Assembly: GCA_964463915.1 (NCBI GenBank)
Contig: CAYXEH010000008.1
Location: 11,343 to 75,342 of the forward strand
DNA: 64,000 nucleotides
From: PUPG01 sp964463915
GTDB taxonomy: Bacteria; Bacteroidota; Bacteroidia; Bacteroidales; UBA7960
Reading direction: 5' to 3'
Positions 41,169 through 51,129 of this stretch are shown one piece after another. Made by a program: the position numbers and the translations under genes. Position 1 is the stretch's first letter. Each line of letters opens with the position of its first letter. The notes below the pieces were generated by a model. That model was not told the DNA's origin, did no database searches, and saw only the letters and a program-made list of their open reading frames with translations.

Positions 41169-43319
41169 TTATTCGACAATAGTCATTTCTTCAATCAGGT
41201 GACTGGCACCTGCAAACTTATCAATCACAAACAACATGTAGCGGGCATCCGCATTGATGCATTTTTGAAGGTCATGTTCAAACAAGATGTCCCCACTCAT
41301 GCCTTCCCAGTTCGCATCAAAAGCCACACCAATCAGGTGACCGTCTGCATTGATCACAGGACTGCCTGAATTACCCCCGGTGATGTCATTATTGGAGATG
41401 AAATTTACTATCATTTTTTCATGGGCGTATGGACCATAATCTTCTTTTTTATACAACTCCTCCAGCTTCTCAGGAACCACAAACTCAGAATCTTCGGGAT
41501 CTTTCTTTTCCATCACTCCTTCCAGGGTGGTCGTATAATCATAATAAACCGCATCACGGGGTTCATACCCATTTACACTGCCATAGGTAAACCGCATGGT
41601 ACTGTTGGCATCCGGGTAAAAATAATCTTCCGGTTTCATTTCCATCAACCCCCTTAGAAAATCACGTTCGGCACGGCGAAGCATGGTATTGTATTCCGCT
41701 CGTCCCTGGTTAATCTCTCTATATTTATCGTAAACGGACCTGACCGCCCTGAAAGCCGGATCAGCGGCAAGCTCCTCTGCATCGGGGTTCTCAAGGAAAG
41801 CCTGCATACTCTCCTTGTCTGCAAAAATGCTCGCTTCATATACATCATGGGCATACGATTCATAGTCATTCCCATAATCTGTGGCTAGCTGAGTAAAAAT
41901 CCCCGGAAGATCCTCCTCAGGAATATATTCAGCATATACCTCAAACATCGCCGCCCAGAGTTGCTGATCTACGCCTTTATTATAATCCTTATAAAGGGCA
42001 TCGGCCATCTCACTGAGTCGCTTAATTTCATCCGTGATGTTTGCAGGGTTGACCTCCTCTGCCCCAAGCATGGCATTCAGCCTGTTAAACCTGTTGGCAA
42101 TGCCTATGACATCCGGGCCGGAAGGCATGGCTTCTGCAAACACATAGTTATGAGAATTAAACGCTTTCAGGCCTTCATACACTTTCCGAAAATCGTCAAT
42201 CACATGTCCGTATTCTTCCTGCCGCTCTGGATTCCCTGTTACCCATGCCGCAAATTCATCTTCCAGTTCTCGTTTGGAATCAGCTACATTCAGTCGCTTA
42301 AGAGACTCACTCATCCCGATAAAATTCTTCCAGTAATTGGCAATACTGGAATGTTTGGCTGTATATTGAATCCTGATCTCATCACTGGAAGCCATGGCTT
42401 CTTCAAGAATATCAAGCTTGCGGCGACGGATGTCGATCCGGACAGGATACATATTTTCCAGGCGATAGTCAACCCCGTAGGAGGTAAGGTATCTTTCCGT
42501 ACTGCCGGGATATCCGAGCACCATCGCAAAATCATTCTCTTCTACGCCTTTTAAAGAGACCGGCAAATGGTGACGGGGCTGCAGGGGAATATTCTCTTCT
42601 GAATATTCAGCCGGGCTGCCGTCTGGAGCTGTATAAACACGGAACAGGGAAAAGTCTCCTGTATGCCTGGGCCACTCCCAGTTATCCGTATCGCCGCCGA
42701 ATGCACCAATGGATTGTGGAGGGGCACCTACCAGGCGTACATCATGGAATGTTTCATAGGTAAAGAGGTAAAAATAATTACCGGCAAACATCGAACTGAC
42801 ATCGGCCGTATAATGGGTTCCCTCTGTGGCGGATTCCGCCAGCTCCTTTCCTTTGGCCCGGATGGCCTGGGCCCGTTCCACCTCATTCATCCCTGGCTGA
42901 ATAACTGACTGAATATCTTCGGTCACATCGTCTACGTTCACCAGGAAGCGTACAAACAAACCTTCGTTAGGCAACTCTTCTTCCTTTGACATGGCCCAGA
43001 AACCATCGGTAAGCAGGTCATTTTCAACGGAACTGTGAGACTGTATTCTCCCCCGTCCGCAATGATGGTTAGTCAGTACCAACCCCTGATCAGAGATGAT
43101 CTCGCCTGTACAGAATCCACCAAAACTAACAATAGCATCCTTGATACTTGGCTCGTTAAAGCTAAAAATCTCCTCAGGCTCAAGATTCAAACCCATCCGA
43201 CTCATTTCCTCATAAAGGGCTTCGTCAATCAGGAAAGGGAGCCACATCCCCTCGTCGGCTTTTAACGGCAGACGACAAATTGCTAAAAACAGCAACAATA
43301 CACATGTGATTTTTTTCAT
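41169..43319 (-). CDS. S46-family dipeptidyl-peptidase (DPP7/DPP11-like)
   Basis: 716 residues from ATG 43319, where a clean signal peptide begins (MKKITCVLLLFLAICRLPLKA); the frame extends further upstream without one. The chymotrypsin-like triad is visible as TNHHCGRG (His, near residue 85) and GGNSGSPV (Ser about 651), with the Asp between. S46 enzymes sit in the periplasm and remove dipeptides from peptide N-termini for protein use. The position that in Porphyromonas enzymes is Gly in DPP7 and Arg in DPP11 appears here as Ala (FDANWEG), 18 residues after the Ser. This suggests DPP7-like preference for hydrophobic P1 rather than acidic; that is inference. Confidence 0.92.
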   Translation of the reverse strand: MKKITCVLLLFLAICRLPLKADEGMWLPFLIDEALYEEMSRMGLNLEPEEIFSFNEPSIKDAIVSFGGFCTGEIISDQGLVLTNHHCGRGRIQSHSSVENDLLTDGFWAMSKEEELPNEGLFVRFLVNVDDVTEDIQSVIQPGMNEVERAQAIRAKGKELAESATEGTHYTADVSSMFAGNYFYLFTYETFHDVRLVGAPPQSIGAFGGDTDNWEWPRHTGDFSLFRVYTAPDGSPAEYSEENIPLQPRHHLPVSLKGVEENDFAMVLGYPGSTERYLTSYGVDYRLENMYPVRIDIRRRKLDILEEAMASSDEIRIQYTAKHSSIANYWKNFIGMSESLKRLNVADSKRELEDEFAAWVTGNPERQEEYGHVIDDFRKVYEGLKAFNSHNYVFAEAMPSGPDVIGIANRFNRLNAMLGAEEVNPANITDEIKRLSEMADALYKDYNKGVDQQLWAAMFEVYAEYIPEEDLPGIFTQLATDYGNDYESYAHDVYEASIFADKESMQAFLENPDAEELAADPAFRAVRSVYDKYREINQGRAEYNTMLRRAERDFLRGLMEMKPEDYFYPDANSTMRFTYGSVNGYEPRDAVYYDYTTTLEGVMEKKDPEDSEFVVPEKLEELYKKEDYGPYAHEKMIVNFISNNDITGGNSGSPVINADGHLIGVAFDANWEGMSGDILFEHDLQKCINADARYMLFVIDKFAGASHLIEEMTIVE

Positions 43320-43362
43320 TTTAATTGTATTTAAGTTAAGTAAAATTGCAAATATGCCATTA

Positions 43363-44454
43363 TCAAATAAAGGCATCACCTTTTTGTAGTTTAATATCAT
43401 TGACAAATTTCCGGATCTGCTGTTCATGTGACTTCTTGCAGATCAACAACGTGTTGTCAGCCTCTGAAACGATATAGTCTTCCAGCCCCTGTATAACCAC
43501 CAGTTTTTCATCCGGTATATTGACAACGCAATCCTCGCAGTCATACAACATGGCATTTTTCCCCACAACCGCATTGTTGTGTTCATCTTTTGGTCTGGCA
43601 TCAAACAAAGACCCCCAGGTGCCAAGATCAGACCAGCCAAAATCAGATACAAATACATACACATTGTCTGCTTTCTCCATAATGGCATAGTCTATGGAAA
43701 TACTTTTGCAGGCCGCATAAGCCACATCCATATAGGGCTGTTCCTCCGGCGTATTGTATTTATCCTTTGCTTCACGGAAGATATAGCTGATCTCAGGCTG
43801 ATATTGTTCAAAAGCATTTATGATGGCTTCACTTGACCAGATAAAAATTCCGCTATTCCAAAGAAAATCACCGCTCTCCAAAAATGATTCCGCCATTTTT
43901 ATATCGGGTTTTTCTGTAAACGTCTTGACTTTTTTTAGCCGTGGGTCTTCCGGGTAGGCATCGCCATCTTCAAACTGAATATATCCATAACCCGTATCGG
44001 GCCGGCTGGGAGTGATCCCAAGGGTAAACAGCCGGTTCTCCCCGGCAGCCGCCTCAAGTGCAGAACGAATAATATCCGTGAACAGATCCTCTTTCAGGAT
44101 AATATGGTCAGAGGGCGCCACCACCATCTTAGCTTTCGGATCCATTTCATGTATTTTATAGGCCGCATAAGCAATACAGGGAGCTGTATTCTTACGGGAG
44201 GGCTCGCAGATCAGCCTCTCAGAACTGAGTTGAGGAATTTGCTCCTGAACGAGTTGACGGTATTTTTTGTTGGTTACCACGAAGATATTTTCCGGCTGAC
44301 AAACTTCCAGAAAACGGTCATAGGTTTGCTGCAATAATGTTTTTCCGGTGCCCAGGATATCAATAAACTGCTTAGGCCTGGATTCCCGGCTCATTGGCCA
44401 GAATCGCTCACCAACACCCCCGGCCATTATCATTACATAATTATTATGGGACAT
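43363..44454 (-). CDS. manC: Mannose-1-phosphate guanylyltransferase
   Basis: 363 residues of the nucleotidyltransferase domain: MAGGVGERFWPMSRESRPKQF (GTP-binding signature), VAPSDHII (metal Asp), PDTGYGYIQ, FTEKP, NSGIFIW and WSDLGTWGSL. It makes GDP-mannose from mannose-1-phosphate and GTP, for capsule, O-antigen or glycoprotein sugars. The C-terminal isomerase domain of bifunctional enzymes is absent. It lies 43 bases before the S46 gene and 25 bases after the SprT-like gene on the same strand. Confidence 0.95.
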   Translation of the reverse strand: MSHNNYVMIMAGGVGERFWPMSRESRPKQFIDILGTGKTLLQQTYDRFLEVCQPENIFVVTNKKYRQLVQEQIPQLSSERLICEPSRKNTAPCIAYAAYKIHEMDPKAKMVVAPSDHIILKEDLFTDIIRSALEAAAGENRLFTLGITPSRPDTGYGYIQFEDGDAYPEDPRLKKVKTFTEKPDIKMAESFLESGDFLWNSGIFIWSSEAIINAFEQYQPEISYIFREAKDKYNTPEEQPYMDVAYAACKSISIDYAIMEKADNVYVFVSDFGWSDLGTWGSLFDARPKDEHNNAVVGKNAMLYDCEDCVVNIPDEKLVVIQGLEDYIVSEADNTLLICKKSHEQQIRKFVNDIKLQKGDAFI

Positions 44455-44479
44455 ATTTAAAAAATTTTATTATATATAT

Positions 44480-45112
44480 CTAACATTCATTTTCATCGGT
44501 TTGATTCACCCGTACCATGGGATGGATCAGGTATGAGAGGTTATTTTCCAGGCAAAAACAACGAAAGCGTTTCCTGATCTTCTCGCCTTTGCGGAATATT
44601 CTTCCACTGCGAACCCGAAACAGGCTCCTTTGCGGAATCTCTTCCAGGTAGTGCCAGTCCTGTGCATAACCATCCTTATCAAACATGCGCAGTGCCATAG
44701 CAAGAGAGATGTCTGCAACACCCGCTGCCTTCACCTTATACGAATAACTTACAAGCTGATCGTGCAATACGGGATGGAACATCTTTGCTTCTGCAAACTC
44801 CCTGATCAGCCCCCCATATACAGCTTTCCACTCCTTTCCGTGTGGCAACACCGAACGGCCATGGGATCGGTAAACGATAAGGTGCGACAATTCATGCAGA
44901 AGAACCAGGAGAAACTCATACTTATTCAGGTTGGCATTCACTGATATACGATGCATCCCCGAACCTTTACGCGGGCGAAAATCACCAAGCTTACTCACAC
45001 GCTCCCTGCTTACCTGTAATTGCACGTTATCTTTTTCCAATAAAAAAGCTATGTAATCCACGGCTTCCAACGGCAGAAATTGCGCCAGGGATTCAGTCAC
45101 CGTTTTCCTCAT
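44480..45112 (-). CDS. SprT-like zinc metalloprotein
   Basis: 210 residues from ATG 45112; a TTG at 45118 is also in frame. HELSHLI gives the HExxH zinc site with a third ligand in LPHGKEW, the layout of SprT/Spartan-type proteases that act on DNA-protein crosslinks. The C-terminal part has CFCLENNLSYLIHP, perhaps a reduced zinc ribbon. Bacterial members are poorly studied, so the substrate is unknown. First gene of a minus-strand cluster with manC. Confidence 0.82.
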   Translation of the reverse strand: MRKTVTESLAQFLPLEAVDYIAFLLEKDNVQLQVSRERVSKLGDFRPRKGSGMHRISVNANLNKYEFLLVLLHELSHLIVYRSHGRSVLPHGKEWKAVYGGLIREFAEAKMFHPVLHDQLVSYSYKVKAAGVADISLAMALRMFDKDGYAQDWHYLEEIPQRSLFRVRSGRIFRKGEKIRKRFRCFCLENNLSYLIHPMVRVNQTDENEC

Positions 45113-45284
45113 AGACAAAAGTTTTCTTGGTCACAGAACGGATTATTGTATAGATGTGAGATAATCTCAATCGATTTTGAACCTCAAAAATAGTAAAATA
45201 AAAAGGGCTGGAAGCTTTCCGGTATACTTTTTATCCGGCCCGGAAGTCAAATTATCTGTAATTTAGTCCGGTCAACTAAACGCC

Positions 45285-46025
45285 ATGCAGCTCTTTTATC
45301 ACGTGGGTAGATATTTTATGCTTACGGCCGCTGTACTGCAGCGGCCCGAGAAATTATCTGTTTATCGACGGCAGATTCTTGTTGAGATGGAGTACCTCGG
45401 GCTGAACAGCCTGGGAATTGTCGCCATCGTTTCCATTTTTATGGGAGCGGTGGTTACCATCCAAACTGCCTTTAATACCGATCACCCTTTGCTACCGGCA
45501 TATGCAATCGGTTTCGCAACCCGGCAGGCCATTATTCTTGAGTTTTCACCCACAGTTATCAGCCTGATACTGGCCGGAAAAGTCGGATCCCGCATTGCCT
45601 CAGAGATAGGTACAATGAGGGTTACCGAACAAATTGATGCACTGGAGATTATGGGGATCAATGCCGCCAGTTACCTGATCCTGCCAAAAATCATTGCGAC
45701 TATGGTCATCAACCCTATGCTCGTAATCATCAGCATTTTTTTGGGGATATATGGAGGATGGATGGCCTCAGCCATTACCGATGTGGTACCGCTGAACAAT
45801 TTCGTGTATGGGATCATTTTCGAATTTTCCGGGTTTGATGTATTTTACGCAATGATAAAAACCCTCGTGTTTGCCTTTATAATTGCATCGGTATCCGGAT
45901 ATTACGGATTTTACACCCGGGGTGGAGCACTTGAGGTCGGTCATTCCAGCACCCGGGCCGTTGTGTACAGCAGTATCAATATCATTTTATTCAATCTTAT
46001 CCTGACCCAAATCCTGCTGGCATGA
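45285..46025 (+). CDS. mlaE: MlaE/YrbE-family ABC transporter permease
   Basis: 246 residues with five or so membrane segments and the family core VGSRIASEIGTMRVTEQIDALEIMG. MlaE is the inner-membrane permease of phospholipid transport systems that keep outer-membrane asymmetry. Its stop overlaps the start of the ATPase gene by four bases (ATGA). No MlaD (MCE) protein is seen in this window. Confidence 0.93.
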   Translation: MQLFYHVGRYFMLTAAVLQRPEKLSVYRRQILVEMEYLGLNSLGIVAIVSIFMGAVVTIQTAFNTDHPLLPAYAIGFATRQAIILEFSPTVISLILAGKVGSRIASEIGTMRVTEQIDALEIMGINAASYLILPKIIATMVINPMLVIISIFLGIYGGWMASAITDVVPLNNFVYGIIFEFSGFDVFYAMIKTLVFAFIIASVSGYYGFYTRGGALEVGHSSTRAVVYSSINIILFNLILTQILLA

Positions 46026-46768
46026 TCAGAATCGCACATATCAATAAAAAGTTCGGAGAAACCCAGGTACTGAAAGACATTTCCCTGAGTTTTGAACAGG
46101 GAAAAACAAACCTGATCATCGGGAAAAGCGGTTCAGGAAAGACTGTATTGATGAAATGCCTGGTAGGTTTACTGGAAGCAGACAGCGGAAGTATCTTCTA
46201 CGACTCACTTGACTTCCGCAGCATGAATCCCAGGTCAAGAAAAGCTTTGAGGAAAGATATGGGGATGTTATTTCAGGGCAGTGCATTGTTTGATTCAATG
46301 AACGTAATCAACAATGTCATCTTTCCTCTCAACATGTTCACCAGAAAAAGCAAAGGGGAAAAAATCAAACGTGCTGATTTTTGTTTAGATCGTGTAAATT
46401 TGCATAATGTCGGTCATTTATACCCGTCAGAGTTAAGCGGAGGAATGAAGAAGAGGGTAGCCATTGCCCGGGCCATTGCAATCGGGCCAAAATACCTGTT
46501 TTGTGACGAACCAAATTCAGGACTTGACCCGCCCACGGCCATATTGATTGACAAACTGATCAGTGAGATTACAAGGGAACTGAATATTACGACGATCGTG
46601 AATACACATGACCTGAACAGCGTGATGGAAATTGGTGACAACGTAGCTTTCATCCACCAGGGGAATCTTTGGTGGACGGGAAGTAACCGTGAGATTCTTT
46701 ATACCGGTAACAAGCAACTCAACAATTTCGTTTATGCCACCGAACTGATGCGGTGTCTCAGGCAATAA
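46022..46768 (+). CDS. mlaF: MlaF-type ABC transporter ATP-binding protein
   Basis: 248 residues. Walker A GKSGSGKT (about 37-44), Q-loop LFQGSALFDSMN, signature LSGGMKKR, Walker B YLFCDEPNSGLDP and H-loop VNTHDLNS. The GMKKR variant and overlap with mlaE identify it as the partner ATPase for lipid transport rather than the MacB-like permease downstream, though it could serve both. Confidence 0.94.
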   Translation: MIRIAHINKKFGETQVLKDISLSFEQGKTNLIIGKSGSGKTVLMKCLVGLLEADSGSIFYDSLDFRSMNPRSRKALRKDMGMLFQGSALFDSMNVINNVIFPLNMFTRKSKGEKIKRADFCLDRVNLHNVGHLYPSELSGGMKKRVAIARAIAIGPKYLFCDEPNSGLDPPTAILIDKLISEITRELNITTIVNTHDLNSVMEIGDNVAFIHQGNLWWTGSNREILYTGNKQLNNFVYATELMRCLRQ

Positions 46769-46783
46769 CAGAAAACGCATAAA

Positions 46784-48034
46784 ATGATATTATTCATTAA
46801 ACTGATAAAAGAGAGTGCTTTGTTTGCCCTGGATTCCATTGTGTCAAACAAGTTGCGTACAGTACTCACGCTGCTGGGGATCACCATTGGGATCTTCGCC
46901 ATCATCTCTGTTTTTTCTGTTGTAGATTCACTGGAAAGACAAATAAGGTCAAGCATTGCCTCACTGGGCGACAACGTGGTGTATATCCAGAAATGGCCCT
47001 GGAATTTTGACCCCGATTTTCAATGGTGGGATTATGTGGGACGGCCCGTGCCGGAATATGGAGAACTGGAAGAGATCCGGCGCCGGTCAACCACGGTTGA
47101 AGCGGCAGCTTTTCTGGCTTCCACCAGCAAGAGGGTAGAATATCTGAATATTTCGGTGAATAATGTAAGTGTGATCGGGGTAACACCCGATTATGGCCAG
47201 GTACGAAATTTTGAACTGCAGGATGGGCGGTTTTTCACTCCTGCTGAAGGAATGGGGGGAAGAAATGTGGCAGTGATCGGCAGCGATCTTGCTGAAAACC
47301 TTTTCTCTGACACAGACCCCATCGGGCGTACCATTAAGGTATTCGGAACCAATACCGTGGTAATTGGTATTTTTGAGAAAGAAGGACTGGGTGGATTCGG
47401 CGACAGCCATGATGACGCAATGGTCATTCCGGCCCAATACCTGGCCCAGTTTGTCAACATCAACCAGGAGCAATATGGTCCGTTTATCATGGCCAAAGCA
47501 CACCCTGGAATTAGCAACGCTGAACTTATTGATGACCTTACAGCCGTTATGCGCTCCCTAAGGAGACTGCCACCAGGGGCATCAAATAATTTTTCCCTGA
47601 ATGAAGCGAGTCTGCTTTCAGAGGGATTTGACGACCTGTTTGCGATCATTAAAATGGCGGGATGGATCATCGGCGGATTCTCTATTCTGGTGGGGGGATT
47701 TGGCATTGCCAATATCATGTTTGTATCTGTTCGGGAAAGAACCAGTATTATTGGCATCCAGAAAGCTCTTGGGGCAAAAAAATACTTTATTCTCTGGCAG
47801 TTTTTGTTTGAGGCTGTTTTACTGAGCATAATCGGAGGTGCTGTAGGTATCGCCCTTGTTTTTTCCGGGACAGCCATCATAACTTATGTCTTTGAATTTG
47901 ATTTTCTGCTTAGTCTTTCCAACATTTTACTGGGGTTAAACGTTTCTGCTATAATAGGATTGGTTTCCGGGTTTATCCCTGCCTGGGGAGCCGCAAGGCT
48001 GGATCCCGTTGAGGCAATCCGGAGCACGGGATAA
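46784..48034 (+). CDS. MacB-like ABC transporter permease (FtsX domain)
   Basis: 416 residues. The first membrane segment is at 20-42 (LRTVLTLLGITIGIFAIISVFSVVDSLE). A periplasmic MacB_PCD domain follows (GMGGRNVAVIGSDLAENLF, DPIGRTIKV). The FtsX domain has three C-terminal membrane segments, including GGFGIANIMFVSVRERTSIIGIQKALGA, and ends ARLDPVEAIRSTG. It has no ATPase domain of its own and starts 15 bases after mlaF. Such permeases export peptides, lipoproteins or drugs by mechanotransmission. The substrate is unknown. Confidence 0.9.
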   Translation: MILFIKLIKESALFALDSIVSNKLRTVLTLLGITIGIFAIISVFSVVDSLERQIRSSIASLGDNVVYIQKWPWNFDPDFQWWDYVGRPVPEYGELEEIRRRSTTVEAAAFLASTSKRVEYLNISVNNVSVIGVTPDYGQVRNFELQDGRFFTPAEGMGGRNVAVIGSDLAENLFSDTDPIGRTIKVFGTNTVVIGIFEKEGLGGFGDSHDDAMVIPAQYLAQFVNINQEQYGPFIMAKAHPGISNAELIDDLTAVMRSLRRLPPGASNNFSLNEASLLSEGFDDLFAIIKMAGWIIGGFSILVGGFGIANIMFVSVRERTSIIGIQKALGAKKYFILWQFLFEAVLLSIIGGAVGIALVFSGTAIITYVFEFDFLLSLSNILLGLNVSAIIGLVSGFIPAWGAARLDPVEAIRSTG

Positions 48035-48206
48035 TCTCCTGGAAGCAAATATCCGCCACAGACCACTTATGGCTCAAAAGCTCCTGAACGTAACACAACT
48101 GCAGGGGCTATAAGCATCTATCTGAAAGAAGTAGACATCCACGATCCGACAAGGGTCACATCTTATTAATAAACCAATCCCGAAGGGGATCAAATACGCA
48201 GAGAAA

Positions 48207-49730
48207 ATGAATAACAAAAAAACAATACTGGTAATCCTTGACGGATGGGGAAAAGGAAATGGAGATGAAGCTGATATCATCCATCACACCAATGTACCTT
48301 TCACCCAATCGTTATACAAGTCAGTACCACACACCCTATTGAAAACTTCTGGCAAGGATGTGGGACTGCCGGAGGGACAAATGGGCAACTCTGAAGTGGG
48401 CCATCTCAATATGGGAGCAGGAAGGATTGTATATCAGGACCTGGTAAAGATCAGCCAGGCTATACAGGACGGCTCATTCAAGGAAAACAAAGCACTCAGG
48501 GAGGCCTTTGATTATGCAAAAAATAATGGGAAAAAAGTACACCTCTTCGGCCTGGTCTCTGACGGAGGGGTCCATTCTTCCATGGATCATCTGTTCGGAC
48601 TATGCGATATGGCCAAAGCCATGGATTTTGACCGGCTTTTTGTTCATGCGTTCACTGATGGCAGAGATACCGACCCTTACAGTGGAAAGGGGTATATTAA
48701 AGAGCTGGAAACCAAAATGAAGCAATCCAAGGGTAAGATTGCCACTGTTTGCGGCCGGTATTACGCCATGGACCGTGACAAAAGATGGGAACGCATAAAA
48801 ATGGCTTATGACATGCTGCTTGAAGGAGAAGGGGAAAAGTTCTCAGATGCAGAGGAAGCCATCCAGTCATCCTATGACAAAAAAGTCACCGACGAATTCA
48901 TTAAACCAAAAGTAATCACTGATAAAGACGGAAACCCACTTGCCCGGGTCGAGGAAGATGATGTGGTGATCTGTTTTAATTTCAGAACCGACCGCCTGCG
49001 GGAAATTACTACCGTACTCACCCAGAAAGACATGCCCGGACAGGGCATGAAAACCCTGCCTCTTCATTACGTAACAATGACAGAATACGATAAATCATTT
49101 AAGAATGTAAAAGTCGCATTTGAGAAAGAAGACCTGCAAAACACCCTGGGAGAAGTCCTTGCACGGGCTGGCAAAACCCAACTACGCATTGCTGAAACGG
49201 AGAAATATCCTCACGTTACTTTTTTCTTTAGCGGAGGAAGGGAAAATGAATTTGAGGGAGAGGAAAGGGTAATGATTCCTTCACCCAAGGTGGCAACTTA
49301 TGACTTACAGCCTGCCATGAGTGCTCCTGAGGTAAAGGATGCCGTGATCAATGAAATTGAAAGTGGCAAACACGACTTTATCTGCCTGAACTTTGCCAAT
49401 CCGGATATGGTAGGACATACCGGGGTTGTTGACGCCATAAAAGAAGCGCTTGAAACCGTCGACAGTTGTCTGCAGGAAGTGGTAGAAGCCGCGCTGACAC
49501 AAAATTACAGCATGATCATTACCGCCGACCATGGCAATGCAGACTATGTGGTCAACGAAAACGGGTCACCAAACACCGCCCACACCACCAACCCGGTACC
49601 GTGCTGGCTGATTGACAATGATTTTAAAGACATCCAACCAGGGCGACTTGCAGACCTGGCTCCTACCATCCTGCATATTATGGGGTTGGACACCCCGGAA
49701 GAGATGGAAGGAAAAATCCTGGTGAAATAA
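48207..49730 (+). CDS. gpmI: 2,3-bisphosphoglycerate-independent phosphoglycerate mutase
   Basis: 507 residues, the normal size. ILDGWGKG holds the first metal Asp, GQMGNSEVGHLNMGAGR the catalytic Ser, GGVHSSMDH and DGRDTDP substrate residues, and TADHGNAD a late metal pair. It converts 3-phosphoglycerate to 2-phosphoglycerate in glycolysis and gluconeogenesis using two Mn2+ ions. It stands alone, convergent with the lacI-type gene. Confidence 0.97.
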   Translation: MNNKKTILVILDGWGKGNGDEADIIHHTNVPFTQSLYKSVPHTLLKTSGKDVGLPEGQMGNSEVGHLNMGAGRIVYQDLVKISQAIQDGSFKENKALREAFDYAKNNGKKVHLFGLVSDGGVHSSMDHLFGLCDMAKAMDFDRLFVHAFTDGRDTDPYSGKGYIKELETKMKQSKGKIATVCGRYYAMDRDKRWERIKMAYDMLLEGEGEKFSDAEEAIQSSYDKKVTDEFIKPKVITDKDGNPLARVEEDDVVICFNFRTDRLREITTVLTQKDMPGQGMKTLPLHYVTMTEYDKSFKNVKVAFEKEDLQNTLGEVLARAGKTQLRIAETEKYPHVTFFFSGGRENEFEGEERVMIPSPKVATYDLQPAMSAPEVKDAVINEIESGKHDFICLNFANPDMVGHTGVVDAIKEALETVDSCLQEVVEAALTQNYSMIITADHGNADYVVNENGSPNTAHTTNPVPCWLIDNDFKDIQPGRLADLAPTILHIMGLDTPEEMEGKILVK

Positions 49731-49768
49731 AAAGGAGTGGAACCCTTGAATCAAACTGACTCCCGGAA

Positions 49769-50776
49769 TCAGGCTGACTCCCGGATTTTCAAAGCTGCCG
49801 AAAATGTTTTTGTTTTGAAGTCTCTACCGTCTGCTGATCGTAAACGCTCGATCAGCAGGCGCGTGGCTTCATAGCCCATCTCATACCCCTTTTGTTCGAC
49901 AGTGGTCAGAGACGGTGAGACCATTTTGGCGATCGGGTCATCGCCAAACCCTCCAACAGCAATATCACCCGGCACATCAAAACCATTTTCTCGTAATAAC
50001 CGCATGGCCGCCACCGCTGTGAAGTCATTGACAGCAAAGAGACCATCGGCCAGCCTGGCAGCATGAAGGATCTCCTTTTTCCGGGCAATGACTCTCTCGG
50101 GAGTATCACAATGTATTACGAGTCCTTCGTCCACGGCGATTCCCGCGTCTTGCAACGCCCTGCAATAGCCTGCAAATCGTTCCCTGCCCACGGTCAGATG
50201 TTGTGAGGCAGAAAGATGCATGATTCTTTGACATCCACGGTCTATAAGGTGGGCCACCAGCATACGCGCACCCTCATAATCGTCAGTGACCACCCTGTCG
50301 GTGGGTATTTCCGCACACACCCTGTCCATGAATACAATGGGAACGCTGCTATCGGCAACCCGTTGAAAATGATTGACATCCAGGGTGCTTTTGCTGATTG
50401 AGACCAGTAACCCGTCTACCCGGTGATCCATCAGGGCCTGAAGGTTGATCACCTCCCGCAGATAATCTTCATTTGACTGACATATCATCACGCGGTATCC
50501 GTTGCCATATGCAAGGTCTTCGATTCCACTGATAATGGATGAGAAAAAATGGTGAACAATCTCCGGAATAATAATCCCCAAGGTGTTGGATTGCTGTTTC
50601 TTTAACCCCAGTGCCAACACATTGGGACGGTAATGTACCTGTTCAGCGTATTCCTGCACCCGTTGCCTGGTCGCCAGGCTGATGTCGGGATGATTTTTAA
50701 GTGCACGTGAAACCGTAGACACCGCAACACCCAACGCCTGGGCAATATCTGATATGGAAACCGGTCCGGATTTCAT
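49769..50776 (-). CDS. LacI-family transcriptional regulator
   Basis: 335 residues. The N-terminal helix-turn-helix is SISDIAQALGVAVSTVSRALKNHPDIS (about 7-33), followed by the hinge helix YRPNVLALGLKKQQSNTLG and a periplasmic-binding-protein-like sugar domain to the end (GLFAVNDFTAVAAMRLL, GGFGDDPIAKMVSPSLTTV). It is divergent from susC across 353 bases that hold a perfect LacI-type palindrome. It likely controls the SusCDE operon in response to a sugar, as LacI-type regulators do in several flavobacterial glucan loci. Confidence 0.93.
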   Translation of the reverse strand: MKSGPVSISDIAQALGVAVSTVSRALKNHPDISLATRQRVQEYAEQVHYRPNVLALGLKKQQSNTLGIIIPEIVHHFFSSIISGIEDLAYGNGYRVMICQSNEDYLREVINLQALMDHRVDGLLVSISKSTLDVNHFQRVADSSVPIVFMDRVCAEIPTDRVVTDDYEGARMLVAHLIDRGCQRIMHLSASQHLTVGRERFAGYCRALQDAGIAVDEGLVIHCDTPERVIARKKEILHAARLADGLFAVNDFTAVAAMRLLRENGFDVPGDIAVGGFGDDPIAKMVSPSLTTVEQKGYEMGYEATRLLIERLRSADGRDFKTKTFSAALKIRESA

Positions 50777-50837
50777 GGACGGGAGTTTTTAAGGATAGGA
50801 ATGATGACAGGGTTGATCTGACAAAAACAATACCTCT

Positions 50838-50858
50838 TTTACTTTTGTTAAAAGTAAA
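50838..50858. promoter_or_regulatory. AT-rich inverted repeat between lacI-type gene and susC
   Basis: TTTACTTTT and AAAAGTAAA are perfect inverted arms of nine bases around GTT. It lies about 60 bases upstream of the regulator gene, so could be a second binding site or part of that gene's promoter. Confidence 0.35.
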
Positions 50859-50997
50859 CAAAAAACCTGCATCTTTTTAAGAAATATAACTGCCGGAGAA
50901 AACCATTCAGCTTTTCACTTGTTATCCCATATTGAATCCATATTACGAAATAGCTAAACAATAATAATTAACGGGCAAAAACAGCATGCAAACCTTT

Positions 50998-51013
50998 CCG
51001 CAAACGTTTGCGG
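50998..51013. promoter_or_regulatory. LacI-type operator upstream of susC
   Basis: CCGCAAACGTTTGCGG is a perfect 16-base palindrome with the central CG and AAACGTTT core typical of LacI/GalR-family operators. It lies 61 bases before the candidate -7 box of susC and between the regulator and its probable target operon. Confidence 0.75.
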
Positions 51014-51074
51014 TTATCCATCCCGAAAAAACTGATACTCAGCGTTAAAAAGAACAAAAAATCATATTTTTTGT

Positions 51075-51082
51075 TAACTTTG
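51075..51082 (+). promoter_or_regulatory. Candidate -7 box of the susCDE operon
   Basis: TAACTTTG matches TAnnTTTG and lies 47 bases before the susC ATG. No clear -33 TTTG is seen, consistent with dependence on an activator, which is inference. Confidence 0.5.
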
Positions 51083-51129
51083 TCTTAACATGATAAACAT
51101 ATCAAGTCTAAATCTTAATCCGTAAAAAT

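Noticed and set aside
43320..43427. Upstream extension of the S46 peptidase
   Set aside because: It would bury the signal peptide 36 residues inside. ATG 43319 places it at the N-terminus.
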